12,849 bases of DNA from Desulfobacteraceae bacterium (GTDB lineage Bacteria > Desulfobacterota > DSM-4660 > Desulfatiglandales > Desulfatiglandaceae). A program made the translations under genes and the position numbers. Location of the stretch: positions 1 through 12,849 of the forward strand of contig JAUUWD010000013.1 of the NCBI GenBank assembly GCA_030589225.1, read 5' to 3'. Positions 5,386 through 12,849 of the stretch are shown in pieces. How positions within the stretch are numbered: position 1 is the first letter of the stretch; every line of letters starts with the position of its first letter. The notes beneath the pieces are model-generated. The model saw only the letters and a program-made list of their open reading frames with translations. It was not told the DNA's origin and searched no databases.

Positions 5386-6186
5386 ATGGAAGGAAGCCGC
5401 CTCAGAAAGGGCTACGCGGATACAACGGAAGGCCAAATTCATTATGCAACCGTTGGTCAGGGAAAACCGGTTTTGCTTTTACATCAAACACCCCGCTCGT
5501 GGGATGAGTACAGAGAGGTTTTACCCCTTATTGGGAAAAAATATCGTGCAATCGCAATGGATACAGTTGGGTTTGGGGATTCATACAGCCCGAAAAAGAA
5601 AGACTCGATTGAAGTTTATGCCCAGGGCGTGATAAGTCTCTTGGATGTTTTGTCCATTGATCGTACGTCCCTGGTGGGTCACCACACGGGGGGTGTCATT
5701 GCGGTGGAAATTGCTGCCGCTTATCCCGAACGCGTGGATAAACTTGTGTTATCCTCCACGCCTTTCGTGGATGCGGAGGACAGAAAACGGCGAAAGACCC
5801 GGCCTGCCATCGATGAGGTTGAATTAAGGGAAGATGGGTCGCATTTAACCGAACTCTGGCAGAGGCGGATGGCCTTTTATCCAAAAGACCGTCCTGATCT
5901 CTTGACTCGCTTTGTCATCGACGCCCTAAAGGTGAATGGTCGGATGGAAGAAGGTCATCGGTCGGTGAATGCATATAAGATGGAGAACAAGGCACCTTTG
6001 ATCAAGGCTCCCACCTTGGTGATTGCGGGGACAGAGGATCCATTCTCATACCCAAGAATGATGCCGCTTGCCAACAGTATCAGAGGCAGCAAGACTGTGG
6101 CGATCAAAGGTGGAATGGTGCCCATGGTGGATCAGATGCCGGAAGCGTTTGCCAAAGTTGTGATAGATTTTTTGGACGTGGCGTAA
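5386..6186 (+). CDS. Alpha/beta-hydrolase-fold protein lacking the usual nucleophile and catalytic His
   Basis: The protein has 266 residues from the chosen ATG. The fold is clear: beta strand and oxyanion region PVLLLHQTPRSWDEY (28-42), then AMDTVGFGDS (57-66), the nucleophile-elbow strand SLVGHHTGGVIAVEIAAAYP (95-114), VDKLVLSSTPF (117-127), and the late strand LVIAGTEDPFS (211-221). In canonical enzymes the elbow is G-x-Ser/Asp/Cys-x-G. Here it is G98-H99-H100-T101-G102, so His100 stands where the nucleophile should be. Asp218 is in the usual acid position. The expected late catalytic His (normally in a 'GGH..' context) aligns with Met244 in KGGMVPMVDQMPEAF. Superfamily relatives include deformylases, dehalogenases, C-C bond hydrolases, and cofactor-independent lyases or oxygenases that do not need a full triad. 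The actual reaction is unknown. The gene is 81 nt after the PyrD-like gene and in the same direction, so it is probably in the same transcript. There is no signal peptide, so it is cytoplasmic. Confidence 0.8.
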   Translation: MEGSRLRKGYADTTEGQIHYATVGQGKPVLLLHQTPRSWDEYREVLPLIGKKYRAIAMDTVGFGDSYSPKKKDSIEVYAQGVISLLDVLSIDRTSLVGHHTGGVIAVEIAAAYPERVDKLVLSSTPFVDAEDRKRRKTRPAIDEVELREDGSHLTELWQRRMAFYPKDRPDLLTRFVIDALKVNGRMEEGHRSVNAYKMENKAPLIKAPTLVIAGTEDPFSYPRMMPLANSIRGSKTVAIKGGMVPMVDQMPEAFAKVVIDFLDVA

Positions 6187-6246
6187 GTGGTAAATGTGAC
6201 ACCGCATGTCTGGCAGCCTGTCAAACATTAGCAATTTAATTATCCC

Positions 6247-6552
6247 ATGAAAGCAAAGAAACATCTATTTTTTGATCCAGAAAGGTGCACCGGTTGTCAG
6301 TTGTGCGAATTGGCCTGTTCCCAGGTAAATGCGGGAGAGTACAATCCAGACCTTTCCATAATACGGTTGATGTCACATCCCGACTTGGGAACGAATCTCC
6401 TATGCATTCAGAGCCGACCCTGTATCTGTGGGGATGGACCTGAGTCGTGCACAGAGATATGCAACGTAGGTGCGATTCGTTTTGTAGATGATGAGGAAGT
6501 CCCAAGCATGCTAAAGGATCGACGCTGGCTTGCGGCTCCTGTGGTTGACTAG
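6247..6552 (+). CDS. Ferredoxin-like protein with two iron-sulfur cluster motifs, AOR partner
   Basis: This 101-residue cytoplasmic electron carrier has a first motif C14-x2-C17-x2-C20-x3-C24, a standard [4Fe-4S] ligand set. The second group, C59-x-C61-x6-C68-x3-C72 (with C53 nearby), resembles the modified ferredoxin motifs of DmsB-like and AOR-associated subunits, ending in CNVGAIRF where CPTGAI is usual. It ends 9 nt before the aldehyde oxidoreductase homologue and is almost certainly translated with it. Small Fe-S subunits of this kind accompany tungsten enzymes such as AorB and the benzoyl-CoA reductase subunit BamB. It would pass electrons between the tungsten subunit and a soluble acceptor, possibly also the PyrK-like protein in this operon. 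The Shine-Dalgarno sequence before the ATG is poor. Which Cys bind the second cluster is not certain. Confidence 0.85.
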   Translation: MKAKKHLFFDPERCTGCQLCELACSQVNAGEYNPDLSIIRLMSHPDLGTNLLCIQSRPCICGDGPESCTEICNVGAIRFVDDEEVPSMLKDRRWLAAPVVD

Positions 6553-6561
6553 GGGTCACAC

Positions 6562-8454
6562 ATGAAGCAGATGAACGGGTACATTGGAAGAATCTTCACA
6601 ATCGATCTTTCTTCTGGGGAGAAAGACATCATTGCACTGGATGTCCAAATGATCAGAAAATATTTAGGGGGTCGTGGGTTTGCATCTCACTGGCTATACG
6701 AAAACCTCCCTGCGAATGTTCCACCTCTCTCTGAGAAAAACCTGCTGATTTTTGCCTCTGGTCCCTGCAACGGCACGATCGTTCCCTCCTCTTCCCGGGG
6801 CAGCATTGGAGCCAAGTCTCCACTCACATCTATTCTGGGATCGGGCAATACGGGTTCCTCATTCAGCGTCCAACTGAAAAGGGCAGGATTCGACATGCTC
6901 GTGATCAGTGGCAAAGCACAGCGCCCGGTCTGTCTGGTTATTGAGGATGGGGACGCAACGGCTGTCCCTTGTGAAGACCTATGGGGGAAAACGGTCTCTG
7001 AGGCCACAGGTAAGCTCAGGACGAGGTTTGGATACCGGAATGTGAGCATTGGGTGTATCGGCCCCGCTGGTGAACGGATGGTCCCCATTTCTACTGTGAT
7101 ATTTGACAAATTTCGTGGTGCGGGACGGGGTGGCTTGGGCGCCGTCATGGGAAGCAAAAACCTAAAGGCGCTTGTTGTTAAGGGGTCAAAAGGAATAAAT
7201 GCGGCTCACCCTGACCGCCTCAAAAAGGAAGTATTGCGATTTATTCAAATTTTGGAAGAAGAACCTTACTACAAGCGATACAGTGAAGCGGGAACAGCGG
7301 TTATTGCTGAGCCGATGAACAAAATGGGGAGTGCCCTGGTGAAGAACGGGACTCTGGGATTTTTCGAAGACATAGAGGGCGTCAATGAGAAAGCTCTCAA
7401 ACAGCATTTGTTCGTGAGGCAAAAGGCCTGTTTCAGCTGCCCGATGCCCTGCACGCAGCAATATGGTGTTACGGAGGGACCGTACAAAGGGACTTACGGC
7501 GAGGGATCATCCGGGGCATCGGTCGTAATGGGATTTGGTCCGCGTTGTGGCGTTTCAGACATGAGGGCCATTGCGAAAGCCCATACACTTACAAACGAGT
7601 TGGGTCTCGATCTGATATCAACCAATGCTGTCTTGGCCTTTGGAATGGAATGTTTCGAAAAAGGTTTGATCAACACCAGCAGTACGGAGGGTGTCAGACT
7701 CGAATTCGGCAATGCCGAGGCACAACTGGAGATGATAGAAGACATCGCATTCAGGGAAGGGTTTGGCAGGGTTCTCGGAGAGGGAACAAGACATGCATCG
7801 GATACAATAGGTGGCCACAGTGAACGGTTTGCGCCCCAGGTGAAGGGTATGGACATGATGGAAGTGGAACCGAGGGGTATGCCAAGTTGGGGATTGATGT
7901 TTGCGGTGTCCAGCCGCGGCGCCGACCATGTGCGCGCCTATGATGTATGCCAAATGATGTCCTTTTCAGATGAAGTGCTGATCCGTATTGCCGGCACGAT
8001 AGAGGTGCGAGAAATGTTTGGCCCTAAAGGAAAGGGACGTTCGGTGGCTTTTTTTGAAAATGTTAGGGCTGTGGCGGACGCTATGGAAATCTGTCGGTTC
8101 GTTACAAGGGGGAAGCTTGGATTTCCAGAGCACCTGGTGGGGATGCTCAATTATGTCACAGGCTTGGGGTTTACTGCTGAGGAAATGTATTCGATCGGAG
8201 AAAGAATCGTCAATGTTGAAAGGCTTTTTAATCTGAGGGAGGGTATGAAAGCGAGTGACGATACACTGCCGCATCGCTACCTTTCGGAGTCCTTGCCCGA
8301 TGGGGCGGCAAAGGGTAAAAGGGTTCCGTTAAAAGAAATGCTGGAGGAATATTACATGGCGCGCGATTGGGACATGGCATCCGGGTATCCAAAACCACAA
8401 AAACTTGATCTTTTGGGGCTCTCGGCTGACAGGGTACGGCGCAATCCGGGTTAA
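6562..8454 (+). CDS. Aldehyde ferredoxin oxidoreductase family tungsten enzyme
   Basis: It has 630 residues, matching the 600-650 usual for the family. The N-terminal pterin-binding domain starts MNGYIGRIFTIDLSSGE (4-20), with KYLGGRGFASHWLY (33-46) and GRGGLGAVMGSKNLKA (188-203), which bind the tungsten bis-pterin cofactor. The [4Fe-4S] cluster ligands are all present: C290-x2-C293-x3-C297 (ACFSCPMPC) and the distant C511 (DAMEICRF). The SRGADHVRAY segment (451-460) keeps the His expected near the active site (His456). The C-terminal IGERIVNVERLFNLREG (545-561) is also typical. AOR enzymes oxidise aldehydes to acids with ferredoxin or reduce acids at low potential, and BamB-type relatives reduce aromatic rings. 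The true reaction here cannot be assigned. The start may be Met1 (6562) or Met4 (6571); AGGGG at 6551-6555 supports the first. It is preceded by its ferredoxin gene. Confidence 0.9.
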   Translation: MKQMNGYIGRIFTIDLSSGEKDIIALDVQMIRKYLGGRGFASHWLYENLPANVPPLSEKNLLIFASGPCNGTIVPSSSRGSIGAKSPLTSILGSGNTGSSFSVQLKRAGFDMLVISGKAQRPVCLVIEDGDATAVPCEDLWGKTVSEATGKLRTRFGYRNVSIGCIGPAGERMVPISTVIFDKFRGAGRGGLGAVMGSKNLKALVVKGSKGINAAHPDRLKKEVLRFIQILEEEPYYKRYSEAGTAVIAEPMNKMGSALVKNGTLGFFEDIEGVNEKALKQHLFVRQKACFSCPMPCTQQYGVTEGPYKGTYGEGSSGASVVMGFGPRCGVSDMRAIAKAHTLTNELGLDLISTNAVLAFGMECFEKGLINTSSTEGVRLEFGNAEAQLEMIEDIAFREGFGRVLGEGTRHASDTIGGHSERFAPQVKGMDMMEVEPRGMPSWGLMFAVSSRGADHVRAYDVCQMMSFSDEVLIRIAGTIEVREMFGPKGKGRSVAFFENVRAVADAMEICRFVTRGKLGFPEHLVGMLNYVTGLGFTAEEMYSIGERIVNVERLFNLREGMKASDDTLPHRYLSESLPDGAAKGKRVPLKEMLEEYYMARDWDMASGYPKPQKLDLLGLSADRVRRNPG

Positions 8455-8493
8455 AGTCCGGGCCACCAGCTTGTCCGCCACAAGGAGACATCT

Positions 8494-9225
8494 ATGTATG
8501 GAGAACGTGCACGTATAGGGTTGATTGTCCCCTCAAGCAACACCGTATGCGAACCGGAAATGGTTGCAATGCGCCCCGAAGGCGTTGCAACTTATGCCAC
8601 GAGGATTCTTTTTGAACCGACGATTAAAGGTCTAAAGGCCATGAGGCAGGATGTTGGAAGGGCCACTTTAGAGTTATCGTCTGAGGGGATATGCGATATC
8701 ATTGCGTTTTGCTGCACGGTTGGAAGCATGATTGGTGGGGCTGACTACGACAAAAAACTCCAACATTTCATACAAGACAAAGCCGGCGTGCCTGCTCTGA
8801 CAACGACAACCGCTGTTAGGGCCGCTTTCAATGCCTTGAGAGTGCATCACATCGCGGTGGCAACGCCTTATACACGAGAAATCAACGAGCTGGAAAAGAA
8901 ACTTCTTGCAGATATGGGCTATGATGTGACCCAGATAAAGGGATGTCACGAAGATGTGCCTCCGGAAAAATTCAAAAATGACATGATCGGCCGTCTTCCT
9001 CCAGAAAGGGCGTATCAAATGGCGCTACAGGTATCAAACGCCCAAAATGAGGCCATATTTGTGAGCTGCACAAATTTTCGTGCCATCGAGAATATAGCGG
9101 GTTTAGAAAAAGAGACCGGGAAACCTGTCGTTTCGAGCAACCAAGCAACCCTATGGCATAGCCTTCGCACGCTGGGAATAAAGGATCCCATTTCCGGCTT
9201 TGGGCAGTTGCTGCAATATCATTAG
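8494..9225 (+). CDS. Asp/Glu racemase superfamily protein, maleate isomerase/arylmalonate decarboxylase-like
   Basis: The protein has 243 residues, the usual size. The N-terminus RARIGLIVPSSNTVCEPEM (5-23) is the signature of the maleate cis-trans isomerase and arylmalonate decarboxylase branch. The two-Cys pattern of isomerases and racemases appears to be present: Cys73-Cys74 in FCCTVGS (72-78) and Cys192 in SCTNFRAI (191-198), followed by KPVVSSNQATLWHSLR (210-225). Arylmalonate decarboxylase has only the second Cys, so cofactor-free isomerisation or racemisation is more likely than decarboxylation. Family substrates are small dicarboxylates, hydantoins or amino acids, which fits its position just before HyuA/HyuB; hydantoin racemases are a related branch. 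The start is supported by AAGGAG ending 7 nt before ATG. The exact substrate is unknown. Confidence 0.82.
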   Translation: MYGERARIGLIVPSSNTVCEPEMVAMRPEGVATYATRILFEPTIKGLKAMRQDVGRATLELSSEGICDIIAFCCTVGSMIGGADYDKKLQHFIQDKAGVPALTTTTAVRAAFNALRVHHIAVATPYTREINELEKKLLADMGYDVTQIKGCHEDVPPEKFKNDMIGRLPPERAYQMALQVSNAQNEAIFVSCTNFRAIENIAGLEKETGKPVVSSNQATLWHSLRTLGIKDPISGFGQLLQYH

Positions 9226-9303
9226 AAACAGGAAGCGGTGAATCTGGCATTTATGCTTTGTGTTACATGCGCCTGCACCAGATGGGAGCCTGCGGAATCT
9301 GTT

Positions 9304-9310
9304 GGGAGGG
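9304..9310 (+). promoter_or_regulatory. Ribosome binding site deciding the HyuA start
   Basis: GGGAGGG lies 4 nt before the ATG at 9315. An in-frame ATG at 9258 would add 19 residues (with three Cys) not typical of the family, before the conserved MRIGIDVGGTFTD start. Confidence 0.75.
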
Positions 9311-9314
9311 AAAA

Positions 9315-11378
9315 ATGAGGATCGGGATCGATGTGGGGGGTACCTTTACTGATGTCATCCTTGTGGATGAGAAGACAGGTAAGTTCCATTACACCAAGAC
9401 ACCGACAACACATCATGATCTGGCAGAGGGTGTTTTAAAGGGGTTGGAAGAGATCCTGAATATTGGAGGGGTTTCAATGGATGATATTGATTATATCATT
9501 CATGGAACCACCATTGGAACCAATGCCATTGTGGAGGGAAAGGGCGCGAAGATCGGGCTTATCACAACTGCCGGTTTTGAGGATGTATTGGAGATAAGGC
9601 GTGTGGCCCGCCCAAAGGAGGCTACCTTTGATTTCGGGGCGGATAATCCACCGCCGCTGGTTCCCCGTTATCTACGAAAAGGGATAATTGAGAGGATAAA
9701 CAGCAAAGGGGAAGAGTTCGTACCATTGGATGAAAACTCGGTCCTTGAGGTGATATCCTATTTTAAAGAAAAGGAAGTGGAAGCGATAGTTGTCTCTCTC
9801 CTGTTTTCTTTTCTAAATCAGGCCCACGAGAAGAGGGTTGCTGAAATCTGTAAACGTAAACTCCCTGAAATACCCGTCTCCCTATCGTCAGAGATCTGCC
9901 CTGAATTTCGTGAATATGAAAGGACCTGTACAACCGTGATGAACGGTTATCTGGGTCCGGTCATAGAGCAGTATATGGATAACCTCATAAATCGCCTTAA
10001 AGAAAAATATGGCAATTTCACCCTGCATATCATGCAGAGCAACGGGGGCACCATGGCAGCGGATGTAGCCAAGGACCATTCAGCGCATCTTATAAATTCA
10101 GGACCGGCAGGTGGTGCGATTGCCGCTGCCTTTGTGAGCCGCCTGACTGGCAATGAAATGGCTGTTGGCGCGGATATGGGGGGCACGACCTTTGATATAT
10201 CCATTATTGATAAGAACCTTCCCAAGACCACCACATGGGGTGGTGTGACAAATTATCCCATCAAACTCCCCATGGTTGATTTAAAAACCATTGGTGCGGG
10301 CGGAGGGAGTATTGCATGGGTGGATGAAGGGGGTGTCTTAAATGTGGGGCCTCAAAGCGCCGGTTCCAGCCCCGGTCCTGCCTGCTATGGTTGGGGAGGT
10401 ACATTACCTACGGTTTCAGATGCAAACCTGATCCTCGGACGTCTTAATCCGGATTACTTTTTAGGAGGGAAACTGCCGTTATATCCTGACCGTGCAAGGA
10501 AGGCGGTCAAGAGAGATGTGGCAGACAAGATGGGTGTTTCCTTAGAAGAGGCGGCTGCGGGTATTATACGTATTGTCAATGCGAATATGGCCAAAGGTAT
10601 CAGCGGTAACTCGGTGGAAAGAGGTTATGATTTGCGGGAATTTGCCTTGATAACAATGGGCGGGGCCGCCGCCCTTCATGCCGCAGACATTGCAGGGGAA
10701 TTGAATATGGCCAGAGTCATCGTGCCCCCAATGAGTGGTAATTTTTCTGCCGTCGGTCTTGTGGTGGCGGATATTCAGCATGATTATGTGAGGACATTCG
10801 CAAAAAAGGACTATCAAATTGATCCGGCTGAGTTGTTAGGGACCTTTAAAGAAATTGAGGATGAGGGCATAAGGCAGTTGGCTGCTGAAAAGGTACCCGG
10901 GGAGAAGATTGAAATAACCTGGTCTGCGGATCTACGTTATGAGGGACAATCATGGGAACTCAATGCCCCCATTGAACCTGTATCTAAAATGGAAAGAGAG
11001 GGTATAAAGAGGATCATAAATGACTTCCATGGCCTGCATCAACAGGTATACTCCTATTCGGAACCTAAAGAAGTGGTGGAGTTCGTCAACCTGAGGGTCA
11101 GGGTTAAGGGTAAAAATCCGGCCCTCTCCCTCCCAACCGAGAAGAAGACCGTTTTTTTAATTGAAGGTGATTGGAAGGATATGAGGGATGTCTATTTTGA
11201 GAACCTGGGGTGGCAAAAAATTCCTGTCTATGAGCGGGAACATTTAAACGCGGGGAGCAAGATTAAAGGCCCCTCTCTTATTGAGGAAACAATTTCCACC
11301 ACCCTGATACCTCCTGAATTTTATGGTATTATAGACGAATACAGAAACATCATAATTGGGGGAGAAGATGAAGTATAA
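9315..11378 (+). CDS. hyuA: HyuA: hydantoinase/oxoprolinase family ATP-binding subunit
   Basis: The protein has 687 residues, the normal length. It has an actin-like ATPase fold, with the phosphate loop IGIDVGGTFTD (3-13) at the extreme N-terminus, HGTTIGTNAIVEGKGAK (63-79), SGPAGGAIAAAF (262-273), the second nucleotide segment GADMGGTTFDIS (285-296), GAGGGSIAW (327-335) and SDANLILGRL (368-377). In this superfamily HyuA-type subunits activate the substrate by ATP-driven phosphorylation and the HyuB subunit completes the reaction. Members are N-methylhydantoinase, 5-oxoprolinase, caprolactamase, and acetone and acetophenone carboxylases. It overlaps HyuB by 11 nt, so the pair is translationally coupled and surely forms a complex. 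Sequence alone does not separate ring hydrolysis from carboxylation. The upstream racemase-like gene favours a hydantoin-like or cyclic-amide substrate. No third, acetone-carboxylase-gamma-like subunit is seen before the window end. Confidence 0.88.
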   Translation: MRIGIDVGGTFTDVILVDEKTGKFHYTKTPTTHHDLAEGVLKGLEEILNIGGVSMDDIDYIIHGTTIGTNAIVEGKGAKIGLITTAGFEDVLEIRRVARPKEATFDFGADNPPPLVPRYLRKGIIERINSKGEEFVPLDENSVLEVISYFKEKEVEAIVVSLLFSFLNQAHEKRVAEICKRKLPEIPVSLSSEICPEFREYERTCTTVMNGYLGPVIEQYMDNLINRLKEKYGNFTLHIMQSNGGTMAADVAKDHSAHLINSGPAGGAIAAAFVSRLTGNEMAVGADMGGTTFDISIIDKNLPKTTTWGGVTNYPIKLPMVDLKTIGAGGGSIAWVDEGGVLNVGPQSAGSSPGPACYGWGGTLPTVSDANLILGRLNPDYFLGGKLPLYPDRARKAVKRDVADKMGVSLEEAAAGIIRIVNANMAKGISGNSVERGYDLREFALITMGGAAALHAADIAGELNMARVIVPPMSGNFSAVGLVVADIQHDYVRTFAKKDYQIDPAELLGTFKEIEDEGIRQLAAEKVPGEKIEITWSADLRYEGQSWELNAPIEPVSKMEREGIKRIINDFHGLHQQVYSYSEPKEVVEFVNLRVRVKGKNPALSLPTEKKTVFLIEGDWKDMRDVYFENLGWQKIPVYEREHLNAGSKIKGPSLIEETISTTLIPPEFYGIIDEYRNIIIGGEDEV

Positions 11379-12849
11379 GGCAGACGCGGTTACAATGCAG
11401 GTGATCCGTTATGGACTGGAGGCTGTGGCCGATGACATGGGTTATAACCTGATGCGTATGGGCCGCACGACGATCGTCAAGGAGATCATGGACATCAACT
11501 GCGGTGTGCTGGATGCAAAGGGAGGAATTTTAGCCCAGGCCCATCTCTGTCCCCTGATGATGTTCAGTCTCCCCACCACTGCTGTTAACATGCTGGATCG
11601 GATTAAGAAGTTTGATGAAGGCGATGTGATTATCTGTAATGATCCATATTTAGGTGGTCAGCACCTTCTGGATGTCCAGTTTTTCTCCCCAGTGTTCGTG
11701 GATAGCGAACTTGTTGCTTTTGTTGCAAACATAGCACATCAACTGGATATGGGTGGTGCAGTGCCGGGAGGCGTGGCAGGGGGGCTCACAGAGATTTATC
11801 AGGAAGGACTGAGGATCCCCTTTGTCAAGCTATACTGCAAAGGAGAGGAAGACCAACAGATTTTCGATATGATCGCAAGCAATATCAGGATCCCGGAAAA
11901 GACCATGGAGGATTTCAGGGCCCAGGCCGCTACCACCATGGTCGGGGTAAAGCGAATCAAGGCCCTTGTAAACAAATACGGTCTGGATGTGTTCCATAAA
12001 TGTACCAGCATGTTGATGGATTACAGCGAAAGTATGGTTCGACGTTTTTTAACATCTCTCCCGCATGTGGATTATACGGGTGTTGATTATTTAGATGATG
12101 ATGGTTGTGAGGATAAACCGGTAAGAGTGCAGGTTAATGTACACATTAAAGGGGACAGTATGAAGGTGGATTTTGACGGGAGCGATTCCCAGACCACAGG
12201 CAATGTGAATTCCCCATGGGCCTGCACACAGGGTGGAGTCTTTTACACCATGGTGGGAATAATAGATCCGGGAATGGCCTTAAACTCGGGGGCCTTTCGT
12301 CCCATTGAGGTAGAGAGTAGAGAGGGCCTGGTGACCAACCCATTACCTCCTGCCGGTGTTACGGCCAGAAGCCAGACCATGACAAAGATAGTAGAGGCCA
12401 TGCTTAAGGCGATGAGTGAGGTAGTTCCCGACCGGGTCGTGGCAGGCAGCCACGGTCAGGCCTGTACCAGCAGTTTTTCCGGGATTCACCCTGAAACGGG
12501 AAAACGATTCAGCTACATAGAGATTCAGGGTGGCGGCGCCGGCGCAAGGCCGGGTAAAGATGGGCCGGATGGGCAGGATCTCCATCTTGGCCGGTTTATG
12601 AATACGCCGGTTGAGGCAGCGGAGATTGAAAACCCGGTAATGATCGAGCGGTATGAATTCATCCCTGATTCAGGAGGACCAGGGAAATACAGGGGAGGGC
12701 TTTCCCTGCGCCGGGACATCCGCTTTTTAGCCGATGTCACATGGGCACGCTATTCTGACAGGCAAAAGTTTAAACCCCTTGGCCTCTTTGGCGGCATGGA
12801 GGGGTCTATGGGCAGCCTGATAATGAACCCCGATACACCAGAACAAAAA
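11368..12849 (+). CDS. hyuB: HyuB: hydantoinase B/oxoprolinase family subunit (3' end outside window)
   Basis: 494 codons are visible without a stop, out of roughly 560-590 expected, so the C-terminus is missing only because the window ends. The ATG is inside the end of HyuA, with a GGGGGAG-type Shine-Dalgarno just before it. Family blocks seen: VVLD-like CGVLDAKGGILAQAHL (45-60); NDPYLGGQHLLDV (91-103), carrying His99 and Asp102; NIAHQLDMGGAVPGG (121-135), with His124 and Asp127, which by analogy with acetone carboxylase may help bind a metal; YQEGLRIPFVKLY (144-156); and, towards the end, QGGGAGARPGKDGPDG, NTPVEAAEIENP and DSGGPGKYRGG. The family text at the metal region is normally THLPDV and HHADIGG, so these are slightly diverged but keep His-x2-Asp. 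Together with HyuA it should carry out ATP-dependent cyclic-amide hydrolysis or substrate carboxylation. Confidence 0.88.
   Translation, partial: MKYKADAVTMQVIRYGLEAVADDMGYNLMRMGRTTIVKEIMDINCGVLDAKGGILAQAHLCPLMMFSLPTTAVNMLDRIKKFDEGDVIICNDPYLGGQHLLDVQFFSPVFVDSELVAFVANIAHQLDMGGAVPGGVAGGLTEIYQEGLRIPFVKLYCKGEEDQQIFDMIASNIRIPEKTMEDFRAQAATTMVGVKRIKALVNKYGLDVFHKCTSMLMDYSESMVRRFLTSLPHVDYTGVDYLDDDGCEDKPVRVQVNVHIKGDSMKVDFDGSDSQTTGNVNSPWACTQGGVFYTMVGIIDPGMALNSGAFRPIEVESREGLVTNPLPPAGVTARSQTMTKIVEAMLKAMSEVVPDRVVAGSHGQACTSSFSGIHPETGKRFSYIEIQGGGAGARPGKDGPDGQDLHLGRFMNTPVEAAEIENPVMIERYEFIPDSGGPGKYRGGLSLRRDIRFLADVTWARYSDRQKFKPLGLFGGMEGSMGSLIMNPDTPEQK

Noticed and set aside
6687..7157. 156-residue open frame on the - strand
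   Set aside because: It lies wholly antisense to the pterin-binding domain of the AOR gene; Pro/Ser-rich with no family resemblance.
9258..9314. Upstream ATG for HyuA
   Set aside because: The extra 19 residues precede a universally N-terminal ATP-binding motif, and GGGAGGG is right before the ATG at 9315.

Overview
The window looks like a piece of an uncultured anaerobic bacterium, most likely a member of the Desulfobacterota (old Deltaproteobacteria). This rests on the gene content: a tungsten-type aldehyde ferredoxin oxidoreductase with its own ferredoxin, a ferredoxin- or NAD-linked flavin/iron-sulfur dehydrogenase and a PaaK-type CoA ligase. An intergenic inverted-repeat element made of CGAAAT-like words also resembles ones I associate with that group. 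The assignment is an inference, not a proof. All recognised genes are on the + strand.

Layout: (1) 1-195, the C-terminal end of an AIM24/TIGR00266-type protein. (2) 196-617, a gene-free stretch holding a roughly 175-bp imperfect inverted repeat, probably a non-coding miniature element. (3) 618-1991, a PaaK-family aryl-CoA ligase with a strong ribosome binding site. (4) 1992-2766, a low-density region with one small phage-like hypothetical gene, a common intergenic repeat fragment, and a clear sigma70-type promoter. A perfect 15-bp palindrome, probably a GntR operator, overlaps its -10 element. (5) 2767-12849, a tightly packed array: a GntR/FCD regulator; PyrK-like and PyrD-like subunits of a class 1B dihydroorotate-dehydrogenase-type enzyme (overlapping by 17 nt); an alpha/beta-hydrolase-fold protein; a two-cluster ferredoxin; a tungsten aldehyde oxidoreductase homologue; an Asp/Glu racemase-maleate isomerase-arylmalonate decarboxylase family protein; and HyuA and HyuB of the hydantoinase/oxoprolinase/acetone-carboxylase superfamily (overlapping by 11 nt). 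HyuB runs off the window end.

Taken together, array (5) reads as one inducible catabolic operon for an unidentified small molecule, plausibly a cyclic amide/imide or another compound needing redox work, ATP-dependent ring opening or carboxylation, and isomerisation or decarboxylation. Two members depart from their families at active-site positions. The PyrD-like subunit keeps the catalytic Cys and Lys but differs at several orotate-contacting positions, so it is probably not, or not only, a pyrimidine-biosynthesis enzyme. The alpha/beta-hydrolase has His where the nucleophilic Ser/Asp/Cys should be and Met where the catalytic His should be. I know of no described pathway combining these parts, and this operon is the main candidate for a new system here. 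Substrate and reaction order cannot be read from the sequence alone.
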